In this document: one piece after another, positions 8,982 through 16,988 of the stretch
Layout of the letters: every line of letters starts with the position of its first letter
Numbering within the stretch: the first letter of the stretch is position 1
DNA from: Bacillota bacterium
GTDB taxonomy: Bacteria > Bacillota_I > Bacilli_A > Acholeplasmatales > Acholeplasmataceae
Direction: 5' to 3'
DNA length: 51,014 nucleotides
Assembly: GCA_018817915.1 (NCBI GenBank)
Contig: JAHISX010000026.1
Location: forward strand, 1-51,014
Notes under the pieces: model-generated
What the model saw: the letters and a program-made list of their open reading frames with translations, nothing else
Database searches by the model: none
Told to the model about the DNA's origin: nothing
Made by a program: the position numbers and the translations under genes

Positions 8982-9010
8982 ATTGTATCATAGATTATAA
9001 GAGGAAACAA
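8982..9010 (-). promoter_or_regulatory. Promoter of the Ca2+-ATPase gene
   Basis: Minus strand: TTGTTT (9010-9005), a 17-base spacer ending in TGA, then TACAAT (8987-8982). It is an extended -10 with a fair -35. Confidence 0.65.
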
Positions 9011-9080
9011 GAATAAGCAAGTGATGTATACTAGGTATAAAGGAGATAAAAATTTTGAGAGAATAGCGTACAATCTAATT

Positions 9081-9109
9081 AATTTGTTCAATTGATTTTT
9101 CAACAAATT
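9081..9109. repeat. Inverted repeat upstream of the hydrogenase operon
   Basis: AATTTGTT (9081-9088) and AACAAATT (9102-9109) are perfect inverted arms separated by 13 bases. The arms contain the TTGTT/AACAA half-sites that also occur in Rex operators. The spacing is wrong for Rex (8 bases), so the identity of any binder is open. Confidence 0.45.
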
Positions 9110-9143
9110 TAGATTTATCGAAAACTAAAGTATATCGTTTTTT

Positions 9144-9158
9144 TCGAAAACGTTATCA
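9144..9158 (+). promoter_or_regulatory. cre-like box upstream of hydC
   Basis: TCGAAAACGTTATCA matches the cre consensus WTGNAANCGNWNNCW at every fixed position except the second. It lies about 74 bases upstream of the predicted transcription start, a position more often linked to activation than to road-block repression. Confidence 0.5.
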
Positions 9159-9180
9159 TTTAAAAAAATAAGGCATATCA

Positions 9181-9205
9181 TTTGACTTCAAACATTTTTG
9201 TCAAA
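9181..9205. repeat. Inverted repeat over the hydC -35 region
   Basis: TTTGAC (9181-9186) and GTCAAA (9200-9205) are perfect six-base inverted arms with 13 bases between. They cover the place where the -35 should be, so they could be an operator. Confidence 0.4.
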
Positions 9206-9209
9206 AAAA

Positions 9210-9218
9210 TGATATAAT
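9210..9218 (+). promoter_or_regulatory. Extended -10 of the hydrogenase operon
   Basis: TGATATAAT with TATAAT at 9213-9218. The predicted start point is near 9225. This rules out the ATG at 9223 and supports translation from 9256. No good -35 is seen. Confidence 0.65.
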
Positions 9219-9255
9219 ATATATGCAATCAACGATACGAAAAAAGGAGTCTCAT

Positions 9256-9756
9256 ATGAACACAAATTCTAGAATAACAAGTGAAAAACTTGCACTTTTT
9301 GAAACGCAAATTCAAAAAAACAAACTACTTCCTGGACCATTAATGCCAACACTCCATGATGCCCAACATCTATTTGGTCATATTCCAATTTCTATACAAA
9401 AAATCATTTCTCAAGAGTTAAATGAAAGTATTGCGAAAATCAATGGTGTTGTGACCTTTTATAGCAATTTTTCTATAACTCCAAAAGGAAAAAAATGTAT
9501 TGGAGTATGCTTAGGCACTGCATGTTATGTGCGCGGATCTCAAACAATCATGGATACACTTGAAGAAGACTTAGGTATTAAGAGTGGTCAAACAACAAAA
9601 GATGGTGAAATTACACTACAAGCAACAAGATGTATTGGTGCTTGCGGACTTGCACCTGTGTTTTCTGTTGACGAAAAGATTTATGGAAATGCAACAATCT
9701 CAAAAGCAAAACAAGTTTTAAAAGAAACAAAGGCAGAAGCTCATGAAGCTAAGTGA
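9256..9756 (+). CDS. hydC: NADH-linked [FeFe]-hydrogenase subunit HydC (NuoE-like)
   Basis: A 166-residue protein of the 24-kDa/NuoE family: an N-terminal helical part, then a thioredoxin-like [2Fe-2S] domain. The cluster cysteines are visible as C-X4-C (VCLGTACYV) and C-X3-C (RCIGACG). In trimeric HydABC enzymes this subunit passes electrons near the flavin site. An in-frame ATG at 9223 exists but lies at the predicted transcription start; AAAAAAGGAG precedes the ATG at 9256. It is the first gene of the hydrogenase operon and overlaps the next gene by 14 bases. Confidence 0.92.
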   Translation: MNTNSRITSEKLALFETQIQKNKLLPGPLMPTLHDAQHLFGHIPISIQKIISQELNESIAKINGVVTFYSNFSITPKGKKCIGVCLGTACYVRGSQTIMDTLEEDLGIKSGQTTKDGEITLQATRCIGACGLAPVFSVDEKIYGNATISKAKQVLKETKAEAHEAK

Positions 9757-10126
9757 AATAATTTCTAATTTTAACTGCAAAGTATTTACCCCTGAATTAT
9801 TAAAAGATAAAGAAATCACCTATGGATTTTGTTCTGATTTAATGAGTGATGCTTTGCTTATTCTTAATTCAGTCAAAGAACAACGTATTTTAGAGGAATC
9901 AGTTTTGATTACGGGATTATCGACTAATCAATCGATTAGAACTGCTGAAATGCTTGACGTTGAGGTTGTTCTATTGGTTAGAGGCAAAATTCCATCGCAA
10001 AAAGTAATAGATCTAGCAATAGATTCAAAAATATTATTGCTAGGCACAGAGTTCACGATGTTTAATGCAAGTGGAAAATTGTATGCAGATGGTATTAAGG
10101 GCATAAGCTATAACGAGCAATGGTAA
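9743..10126 (+). CDS. DRTGG-domain protein (first copy)
   Basis: A 127-residue soluble protein. The core (VLITGLSTNQSIRTAEML, then VVLLVRG and LLLGTEFTMF) fits stand-alone DRTGG-domain proteins. This domain is also found in phosphotransacetylase and CBS-type regulatory proteins, and its ligand is unknown. Related genes recur inside clostridial and thermophile hydrogenase operons, to my knowledge without a proven function. The start overlaps the end of hydC and the stop overlaps the next ATG, so expression is tightly coupled. It may regulate the enzyme or its synthesis in response to a metabolite. Confidence 0.75.
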   Translation: MKLSEIISNFNCKVFTPELLKDKEITYGFCSDLMSDALLILNSVKEQRILEESVLITGLSTNQSIRTAEMLDVEVVLLVRGKIPSQKVIDLAIDSKILLLGTEFTMFNASGKLYADGIKGISYNEQW

Positions 10127-10554
10127 CTAAAGAGTATCAAATCATAGCACACAATATGGATTTTGCAGGAAGAGCATCAAGTGATGTAAAAAGAACACTA
10201 AAAGCACTATCAATGGATAATTATTTGATAAAAAGAATTTGTTCTGCATCCTTTGAAGCAGAAATTAATGTTGTCATTCATTCTGTTGGTGGTTATGTAC
10301 AATTTAATCTAGATAATGAAAAAGTTGTTTTAGATTTTTATGATGATGGACCTGGAATATTTGATATTGAGTTAGCTATGCAAGAAGGTTATTCAACTGC
10401 AAGTGAACTAGATCACGCCAATGGATTTGGAGCAGGCATGGGGCTATCAAACATCAAACGATCTGCAGATATCATGTTATTAGAATCTAGTCCCGATGGA
10501 ACACATATGAAACTTACCTTTTACATAAAGGAGAAACATCATGAAAGTCTATGA
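10120..10554 (+). CDS. RsbW-like HATPase (anti-sigma/serine kinase type)
   Basis: A 144-residue stand-alone GHKL ATPase domain. The N box is EAEINVV (about 47-53), the G1 box DDGPGI and the G2 box GAGMGLSNIK. All ATP/Mg-binding residues look intact. There is no dimerisation/phospho-His domain, as in RsbW/RsbT/SpoIIAB serine kinases. No sigma-B-type factor or STAS antagonist is encoded nearby, so the partner is more likely one of the DRTGG or PHP neighbours or a distant protein. It overlaps the upstream gene by 7 bases and the downstream gene by 14. Confidence 0.82.
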   Translation: MVTKEYQIIAHNMDFAGRASSDVKRTLKALSMDNYLIKRICSASFEAEINVVIHSVGGYVQFNLDNEKVVLDFYDDGPGIFDIELAMQEGYSTASELDHANGFGAGMGLSNIKRSADIMLLESSPDGTHMKLTFYIKEKHHESL

Positions 10555-10873
10555 TATCATCAATGAAGATTTCAAATTGATGTCGCAACAAGATTTAATA
10601 ACAGTAGAGTTTCAAGGTTGTTATGCCACAGATTTATTAAGTGCAGCAATTAAAAGTTCTAAACCAGGTAATATATTGATTACAATCATTTCACATATGA
10701 ACACCATTGCAACAGCAATGATGGTAGACTTGCCAGTTATCATCTTTACTGAATCAAGAAAGATTGATCAAGTGATGCTTGACAAAGCTAATGAAGTGGG
10801 AATTGCTATTATCTCAACACCACTTTTAACACATGAAGTCATTATCAACTTGAACCAAAGAGGTTTAATATGA
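10541..10873 (+). CDS. DRTGG-domain protein (second copy)
   Basis: 110 residues, a divergent second DRTGG-like protein. The pattern ILITIISHMNTIATAMMVDL followed by PVIIFTESRKID and AIISTPLLTHE parallels the first copy, with low identity. It has its own AAAGGAG site inside the preceding gene. It sits between the RsbW-like ATPase and the PHP protein, with an ATGA overlap to the latter. The two copies may form a heteromer or act as paired sensors; this is inference. Confidence 0.7.
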   Translation: MKVYDIINEDFKLMSQQDLITVEFQGCYATDLLSAAIKSSKPGNILITIISHMNTIATAMMVDLPVIIFTESRKIDQVMLDKANEVGIAIISTPLLTHEVIINLNQRGLI

Positions 10874-11571
10874 TTTTCTATTACGACTTGCACATACATT
10901 CTGTTCTATCTCCCTGTGCTGATGTCTTAATGACGCCTAATAATATATTTAATATGGCAAACCTCAAGGGTTTAGATATTCTTGCAGTCACAGACCACAA
11001 TAGCTTGAAACAACTCAATATATGTCAAGAATTATCTATGAGTTATGACATGCTGTTCATTCCTGGTGTTGAAATATCATTACATGAAGGATTTCACGTA
11101 CTATGTTATTTTAAGACAATGCATGATGCACAATATTTTGATCAGGTTTTAGAAAATTATATAGAAAAACAATCATACGATTTACAATTATATGGAGAAC
11201 AACAAATCGTCGATATAAATGACGAAGTCATAGCAACTTATCCATATCACTTATCAAGTGCGTTATCACTCGATTTACCAACGCTAAAAAAAGAGTTGAG
11301 CGGCATTGATTATTTGTTATTCTATGCTCACTTAGATCGACCAAGTTACAGTGGTATCAATTATATAAAAAATAACCCTTTAGACGGTCTTGAACTAACT
11401 CAAAATGCTACTGAACAATTCATCAATCAACATGAGTTATATCAACACAAAACAATTTATAATTCTGATGCCCATCAAATCATAGATATACAAGAAAAAT
11501 CGAATAAAAATCATCTTGAGCTAGATGAGTTATCCATAGATGCATTCTTTAGGTATTTCAATCATGGATGA
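10870..11571 (+). CDS. PHP-domain metal-dependent phosphoesterase
   Basis: 233 residues spanning a full PHP fold. Metal-site motifs: DLHIHS (6-11), VTDHN (near 41), PGVEISLHE (near 64), a His in AHLDRPSYSG and SDAH near the C-terminus. PHP enzymes hydrolyse phosphomonoesters or nucleotides using two or three metals; this one is of the small stand-alone type seen in hydrogenase operons. It starts with an ATGA overlap. It could remove a phosphate placed by the neighbouring kinases, but no substrate is known. Confidence 0.85.
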   Translation: MIFYYDLHIHSVLSPCADVLMTPNNIFNMANLKGLDILAVTDHNSLKQLNICQELSMSYDMLFIPGVEISLHEGFHVLCYFKTMHDAQYFDQVLENYIEKQSYDLQLYGEQQIVDINDEVIATYPYHLSSALSLDLPTLKKELSGIDYLLFYAHLDRPSYSGINYIKNNPLDGLELTQNATEQFINQHELYQHKTIYNSDAHQIIDIQEKSNKNHLELDELSIDAFFRYFNHG

Positions 11572-12100
11572 TCTTGCATTGTATTTACTTGATCTGATCC
11601 AAAATTCAATTGCAGTAAAATCACCAATCATTGAGTGTTCAATAACTGAAGGCGATATGATGTCCATCATCATTAAAGATAATGGTATTGGTATGACTAA
11701 AGAAACATTAGAAAAGGCTATTTCACCATTTTATACAACTCGATCAACAAGAAAAATAGGGTTAGGTTTACCCTACATAAAAATGTTAGCGGAACAAACT
11801 GAAGGACAATTTGAAATTCATTCTGAATATCAAGTTGGTACTGAGTTGAAAATCATTCTTAATTATCATCATCTAGATATGCCACCCATTGGTAATTTAG
11901 GTGAAATGGTTTATTTGGTGAGTACACACCAAGACATACAAGAGTTTATCTTTACATACAAAAAGAGTGATCAAGAATATGAATTTGTTTTATCAGAAGT
12001 GAAGGAAATTTTAGGGCCAACAATCAATCAATATTCAATGATGGTGGCACTTTCAAATATGATTAATAAAGAAATAGAAAATATACGAGGTGTTTCATGA
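11564..12100 (+). CDS. Histidine-kinase-like ATPase without phospho-acceptor domain
   Basis: 178 residues forming a second stand-alone GHKL ATPase. Motifs: LLDLIQNSI (N box), DNGIGM (G1), RKIGLGLPYIK (G2) and GTELKI. About 65 C-terminal residues follow that I do not recognise. It lacks the HisKA helix pair, so it cannot be a normal histidine kinase alone. An ATG at 11540 is possible, but TTTAGGT precedes the ATG at 11564, which gives the short overlaps usual in this operon. Its different G2 box and tail suggest a role distinct from the RsbW-like protein. Confidence 0.78.
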   Translation: MDDLALYLLDLIQNSIAVKSPIIECSITEGDMMSIIIKDNGIGMTKETLEKAISPFYTTRSTRKIGLGLPYIKMLAEQTEGQFEIHSEYQVGTELKIILNYHHLDMPPIGNLGEMVYLVSTHQDIQEFIFTYKKSDQEYEFVLSEVKEILGPTINQYSMMVALSNMINKEIENIRGVS

Positions 12101-12465
12101 AATCATTAGATGAGTTAAAAAAATTAAGAGATGAGTCATTAAAGAAAATGCAAATGCGTTATGTTAAGGATGGATTCAGAATTCAAGTGGGTATGGGTAC
12201 TTGTGGAATTGCTTCAGGTGCTAAACCGATTCTGTCGACATTTTTAGAAGAAGTTGAAAGACGCGGATTAGGAAACGTAAGTGTCACTCAAGTTGGATGT
12301 ATGGGTGAATGTTCATATGAACCAATGGCTGAGCTTATTGATGAACAAGGCCAATCATTTGTATACTGCAATTTGACAGAAACAACTGCAAAAGAAATCA
12401 TTGAAAGACATGTTGTTAATCACGAGCCGATACAAAGACTTCTACTTACAACAAAGAAAGGATAG
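12097..12465 (+). CDS. Thioredoxin-like [2Fe-2S] ferredoxin protein of the hydrogenase operon
   Basis: 122 residues. The segments VGMGTCGIASGA (about 32-43) and VGCMGECSYEP (about 67-77) are the cluster-binding regions of the small [2Fe-2S] ferredoxin that often precedes hydB; only one Cys is present in the first segment. It probably forms part of the electron path into the HydB flavin subunit. GAGGTG precedes the ATG, which overlaps the preceding stop by four bases. hydB follows after 9 bases. Confidence 0.8.
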   Translation: MKSLDELKKLRDESLKKMQMRYVKDGFRIQVGMGTCGIASGAKPILSTFLEEVERRGLGNVSVTQVGCMGECSYEPMAELIDEQGQSFVYCNLTETTAKEIIERHVVNHEPIQRLLLTTKKG

Positions 12466-12474
12466 GTAAATCGC

Positions 12475-14286
12475 ATGTTAGAAAGAATTCAGATATTAAT
12501 CTGTGGTGGTACTGGATGTTTAAGTTCAAATTCAAAAGCAATCAAAGAATCTTTTGAAAGTCATCTTGAAGTTCTTGACTTGAAAAATGAGGTTGGTCTT
12601 GTGTTAACCGGATGTTTTGGGTTATGCGAAAAAGGACCAGTTATTGTTGTCTATCCAGAAGAAACCTTTTATACACACGTAACAGTTGACGATGTTAAAG
12701 AAATTTGTGAAGAACATCTCCTTAAAGGACGTCCTGTTGAACGCTTAATGGTCAAAGATCCAATCGACAAGAAGAAAATTAAAAATATCAGTCAATTGAA
12801 GTTTTATTCAAAACAAAAACGCATTGCTCTTAGAAATTGTGGGAATATTAACCCATTAGATATTAATGAGTACATTGCTAAAGACGGTTATTTAGCTCTT
12901 GCTAATATCTTATCAACACAAACACCTCAACAGGTGATTGATGAAATGATTAAATCAGGATTAAGAGGCCGTGGTGGTGGAGGGTTCTCTACTGGTAAAA
13001 AATGGCAATTTGCAAAAAACTCAGTATCAGATAAAAAATATGTCATCTGTAATGCCGATGAGGGCGACCCAGGTGCATTTATGGATAGAGCAGTTCTAGA
13101 AGGAGATCCACATTCTGTACTAGAAGCTATGGCAATTTGTGGCTATGCTATTGGTGCTGATCAAGGATATATTTATGTAAGAGCAGAATATCCAGTTGCT
13201 GTTGAACGACTTCATCATGCTATTGATGAAGCTAGAAAATTAAGTCTTTTAGGCGATCATATATTTGGAAGTGAATTTAACTTTGATATTGATATCAGAC
13301 TTGGTGCTGGTGCCTTTGTTTGCGGTGAAGAAACTGCATTGATTGCATCTATTGAAGGTTACCGTGGTATGCCAAGACTCAAACCTCCATTTCCTGCAGT
13401 TCGTGGTTTATGGGGAAAACCAACAAACGTAAATAACGTTGAAACTTTTGCGAATGTTCCAGTTATCTTCTTAAAAGGTGCTGATTGGTTTAAATCGATT
13501 GGTACAAAAGACTCAAGCGGAACAAAAGTCTTTGCACTTGGTGGAAAGATCAATAATACCGGTTTGGTTGAAGTACCTATGGGAACTACGCTTCGCGAAG
13601 TTATCTTTGATATCGGCGGTGGCATTCCTAATAAACGTAAATTTAAAGCGGTTCAAACTGGTGGCCCATCTGGTGGATGTATCACTGAAAAAGATTTAGA
13701 TACACCAATTGATTTTGAAAACTTAAAAAATCTTGGATCGATGATGGGTTCAGGTGGGATGATTGTTATGGACGAAGACAACTGTATGGTTGACGTCGCT
13801 CGATTCTATCTTGATTTTACAGTTGATGAATCATGTGGTAAATGTACACCTTGTCGTGAAGGAACAAAGCAAATGCGTGACATCTTAAATAACATTTGTG
13901 AAGGACAAGGTACAATGAAGGATATCGAGACATTAGAAGTTCTTGCACATATGATTCAAGAAACATCATTATGTGGTCTAGGACAAACTGCACCGAATCC
14001 TGTTTTATCTACGCTTAAACATTTTAGAGAAGAATATATCGCACATGTTGTCGATAAAGCATGTCCAGCAGGCGTATGTCGTGAATTGACAAACTTCGTC
14101 ATTGAAGAGAATTGTATCGGTTGTACGAAATGTGCTAGAAATTGCCCAGTTAACGCAATATCAGGCTGGCCAAAACAAATTCATAAAATCGATTTAGACT
14201 TATGTATCGGTTGTGGTGCATGTAAAAAGACATGCCCAGTCGGCGCGATATCTAGTCAACCTAAAGGTCAGGAGGCAAGTTTATGA
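12475..14286 (+). CDS. hydB: NADH-linked [FeFe]-hydrogenase flavin subunit HydB (NuoF-like)
   Basis: 603 residues. Order: N-terminal thioredoxin-like [2Fe-2S] domain (1-90, GGTGCLSS and TGCFGLCEKG); FMN/NADH-binding domain (GRGGGGFSTGKKW, CNADEGDPGAFMDR); SLBB domain; [4Fe-4S] site ESCGKCTPCREG; and two C-terminal 4Fe-4S ferredoxin motifs (CIGCTKCARNCP and CIGCGACKKTCP). It oxidises or reduces NAD(H) at FMN, the proposed bifurcation site in HydABC. The ATG overlaps no gene; its stop forms ATGA with hydA. Length is usual for bifurcating-type HydB, longer than respiratory NuoF. Confidence 0.96.
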   Translation: MLERIQILICGGTGCLSSNSKAIKESFESHLEVLDLKNEVGLVLTGCFGLCEKGPVIVVYPEETFYTHVTVDDVKEICEEHLLKGRPVERLMVKDPIDKKKIKNISQLKFYSKQKRIALRNCGNINPLDINEYIAKDGYLALANILSTQTPQQVIDEMIKSGLRGRGGGGFSTGKKWQFAKNSVSDKKYVICNADEGDPGAFMDRAVLEGDPHSVLEAMAICGYAIGADQGYIYVRAEYPVAVERLHHAIDEARKLSLLGDHIFGSEFNFDIDIRLGAGAFVCGEETALIASIEGYRGMPRLKPPFPAVRGLWGKPTNVNNVETFANVPVIFLKGADWFKSIGTKDSSGTKVFALGGKINNTGLVEVPMGTTLREVIFDIGGGIPNKRKFKAVQTGGPSGGCITEKDLDTPIDFENLKNLGSMMGSGGMIVMDEDNCMVDVARFYLDFTVDESCGKCTPCREGTKQMRDILNNICEGQGTMKDIETLEVLAHMIQETSLCGLGQTAPNPVLSTLKHFREEYIAHVVDKACPAGVCRELTNFVIEENCIGCTKCARNCPVNAISGWPKQIHKIDLDLCIGCGACKKTCPVGAISSQPKGQEASL

Positions 14287-16043
14287 GTAACGATGTTCAA
14301 CTAACAATTAATGGAAAAAATTATACTGCTAAATCTGATCAAACGATTTTAAAGGTTGCTGAAGAAAACGGCATTTTCATTCCTAGATTATGTTTCCTAG
14401 AAGGCATTCATGAAGAAGGTAACTGTCGTTTATGCTCAGTTAGAGTTAATGATCAACAAAACTTAAAGCCTGCTTGTCGTACCCATGTTGAAGAAGGCAT
14501 GAAGGTTATTACCGATGATCTTGATATCTATCGCTCAGTTTCAGCAAATTTAGAATTATTATCACACAAGCATCGCTTTGAATGTTTTACATGCTCAAGA
14601 GAAGATAATTGTGAATTTCTAGATTTACTTGGAAGATATTCCATTGAAAATGATTTGAATCATATGTATGGACTTTATGATAAACCATTATATTTTTCCG
14701 ATTCATCAGGTGTCATGGTTATTGATAGTAGTAAATGTATCCTTTGTGGTCGCTGTGTATCAGCTTGTGAACAACTCACAGGATTAGGCATTCTTAACTT
14801 TAATGGTAGAGGATCTGATACTTATGTTGGACCAGCACTATTTCATAATCTTGAGGACGCAGGATGTATCTATTGTGGTAAATGTATTCAAGCATGTCCA
14901 ACAGGTGCATTAAGTGAAAAAGATGATGTTAAGAGTTTAGAGTATGCGCTTCGTGATCCTAAGAAGACAGTGATTTGCCAAGTTGCTCCATCTGTTAGAG
15001 CAGCTATAGGTGAAGAATTTGGTTATCCTATGGGAACAAATGTTGAAGGTTTAATGTTTGCTGCTCTAAAGGCACTAGGAATTCACCAAATCATGGATAC
15101 AAACTTTACTGCTGACTTAACGATTCTAGAAGAAGGCACTGAATTCATCAATCGTTTAGAAAATGGTGGACCATTTCCGATGTTCACATCGTGTTCACCA
15201 GGATGGGTAAATTTCCTAGAACTTTACAATCCAGAATATATTCCTAATTTATCATCATGTAAATCTCCACAACAAATGGCTGGGGCTTTAATTAAAACAT
15301 ATTATGCCGATAAACTTCATCTAGATCCTAAAAATATCGTTTCTTTAGCAATCATGCCTTGTATCGCTAAAAAGGAAGAAGCAAGAAGACCTGAAATGGG
15401 AAGAGATGGATATCGTGATGTTGATATTGTCTTAACAACAAGAGAACTTGCTCGATTAATTAAGCATAAAAAGATACCATTTACAAAACTTGTCCCAATG
15501 AGACCATTTGGTGAACTTGCAGTTTATACTGGTGCAGGTAATATCTTTGGCGCGACTGGTGGCGTAATGGAAGCTGCACTACGTACAGTTACAGAAATTT
15601 TAGAAGATCAATCAACACCAATTGAATTCAAAGAAGTTCGTGGACTTCAAGATATTAAAGAAGCTACCTATACAATTAAGGGAACTGAAGTTAATGTTGC
15701 TGTCGTTCATGGTGGTAAAGCAATTAAAACATTCCTTGAAAACTTAAAGACAAGCGAAAAACAATATCATTTCGTAGAATTCATGGGTTGTACAGGTGGA
15801 TGTATCAATGGTGGAGGTCAACCGATCGTTCCAGCAAGAATGTATGAATCTAAAGATATCAGAAAACTTAGAGCATCAGTTCTTTATGATATTGATGATA
15901 CTGCTGAAATGCGTAAATCTCATGAAAACCCTTCTGTAATCAAGCTTTATGAAACATTCTTAGGCGAACCTAATTCACACTTATCTCATAAGCTACTCCA
16001 TACACATTATGCAAAACGTGAAAGTTATAGTAAAATAAAATAA
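14283..16043 (+). CDS. hydA: [FeFe]-hydrogenase catalytic subunit HydA (NuoG-like N-terminus)
   Basis: 586 residues that catalyse reversible H2 formation. Order: plant-type [2Fe-2S] domain (about 1-80); His-ligated [4Fe-4S] loop (HRFECFTCSREDNC); two [4Fe-4S] motifs (CILCGRCVSAC, CIYCGKCIQACP); then the H-cluster domain with L1 TSCSPGW (302-308), L2 MPCIAKKEE (from 358) and L3 EFMGCTGGC (499-507); and a C-terminal small-subunit-like tail. L1 is normally TSCCPxW, so a Ser follows the first Cys here. GGAGG precedes the ATGA start. The maturases HydE, HydF and HydG are not in this window. It probably acts as HydABC, coupling NADH and ferredoxin. Confidence 0.96.
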   Translation: MSNDVQLTINGKNYTAKSDQTILKVAEENGIFIPRLCFLEGIHEEGNCRLCSVRVNDQQNLKPACRTHVEEGMKVITDDLDIYRSVSANLELLSHKHRFECFTCSREDNCEFLDLLGRYSIENDLNHMYGLYDKPLYFSDSSGVMVIDSSKCILCGRCVSACEQLTGLGILNFNGRGSDTYVGPALFHNLEDAGCIYCGKCIQACPTGALSEKDDVKSLEYALRDPKKTVICQVAPSVRAAIGEEFGYPMGTNVEGLMFAALKALGIHQIMDTNFTADLTILEEGTEFINRLENGGPFPMFTSCSPGWVNFLELYNPEYIPNLSSCKSPQQMAGALIKTYYADKLHLDPKNIVSLAIMPCIAKKEEARRPEMGRDGYRDVDIVLTTRELARLIKHKKIPFTKLVPMRPFGELAVYTGAGNIFGATGGVMEAALRTVTEILEDQSTPIEFKEVRGLQDIKEATYTIKGTEVNVAVVHGGKAIKTFLENLKTSEKQYHFVEFMGCTGGCINGGGQPIVPARMYESKDIRKLRASVLYDIDDTAEMRKSHENPSVIKLYETFLGEPNSHLSHKLLHTHYAKRESYSKIK

Positions 16044-16083
16044 TAAATCTTTAAGAAGATTCAACTTAGAAATGAGGCTCAAT

Positions 16084-16986
16084 ATGATTAAAAAGATAAT
16101 CATTATCATACTATTAACACTAGTTCTAACTGGATGTACAAAAAAAGAAGAAATCTCAATGATCGTACCATTCGGTGGGCCAGAAATAGCTCAACTATAT
16201 CTTGAAGCCAGTGAATATTACGCAGTTGATGTCATTCAAGGACCTGATCCTTTAATTGCTGCATTTGGTTCTAATACATACGATGTCATATTTGCAGGAT
16301 CTAATTTAGGCGCAATCATGTATAACTCACAACCAGAATATATTTTGTTGGCTACGATTGTTTGGGGAAGCACTTTCTTAGTGTCTACCTCAGAGATTCC
16401 TAATATGGCAAGCCTTGAAGGTAAAGAAATTGTTGCCTTTGGACAAAACTCTACACCTGATATTATTTTGAAATATTTATTATCAGAGTTTGACGTAAAC
16501 GCTACAATCACTTATGTTGATTCTGTAGCTTCAGCATCAGCGATTTTTATCGCTGATCCAACAAAAATCGTCTTGACCTCTGAACCAGTATTAACCAATC
16601 TACTCGCAGCTGTTGAAAATGTTAATGTCCTAGACTTCCAAGCTTTATATGGTGATGTTTCAACAAGTAGTTCATATCCTCAAGCGAGTGTCTTCATTAA
16701 ATCAGAATTGAGTGATTCTAAAGTTGCTCAATTGATTACTGACTTACAAGATTCTATATACAAAGTCAATCATGATCGTGTTCAAACAGCTAATCTTGCT
16801 GTGGAACTGAATATTGGTCTATCTTACGATGTTGTTTACAATTCGATTCCTAATAATAATTTGCTTTATGTATCTGCCCAAGATGCGAAAGCAGCATTGA
16901 TTGAATATTTCAATTTACTTGCTGAAACAAACATCGCATTAATTGGTGGCATGTTACCGGACGATAACTTTTATTACGGAGCATAG
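16084..16986 (+). CDS. Lipoprotein, ABC importer substrate-binding protein (SsuA/NMT1 type)
   Basis: 300 residues with signal helix MIKKIIIIILLTLVLTGC, lipobox LTGC (Cys at about 18), then a two-lobe periplasmic-binding fold of the SsuA/TauA/ThiY superfamily (IVPFGGPEIAQLYL, GPDPLIAAFGSNTYDVIFAG). The ligand is unknown; sulfonates, pyrimidine precursors and nitrate are all possible in this superfamily. GAGG precedes the ATG at 16084, better than the in-frame ATG at 16072. It begins 41 bases after hydA with no terminator between, so it may share the hydrogenase transcript. The permease follows; no ATPase gene does. Confidence 0.85.
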   Translation: MIKKIIIIILLTLVLTGCTKKEEISMIVPFGGPEIAQLYLEASEYYAVDVIQGPDPLIAAFGSNTYDVIFAGSNLGAIMYNSQPEYILLATIVWGSTFLVSTSEIPNMASLEGKEIVAFGQNSTPDIILKYLLSEFDVNATITYVDSVASASAIFIADPTKIVLTSEPVLTNLLAAVENVNVLDFQALYGDVSTSSSYPQASVFIKSELSDSKVAQLITDLQDSIYKVNHDRVQTANLAVELNIGLSYDVVYNSIPNNNLLYVSAQDAKAALIEYFNLLAETNIALIGGMLPDDNFYYGA

Positions 16987-16988
16987 GT

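Noticed and set aside
9023-9096. Short frame starting MYTRYKGD... upstream of hydC
   Set aside because: Only about 23 codons, no good ribosome site before the ATG, and no family resemblance; the region is better explained as regulatory DNA.
9083-9106. Rex operator before the hydrogenase operon
   Set aside because: Half-sites TTGTT/AACAA are present but the gap is 13 bases instead of 8, so I list it only as an inverted repeat.
16045-16061. Terminator between hydA and the ABC binder gene
   Set aside because: The hairpin AATCTT/AAGATT is weak and no T tract follows.
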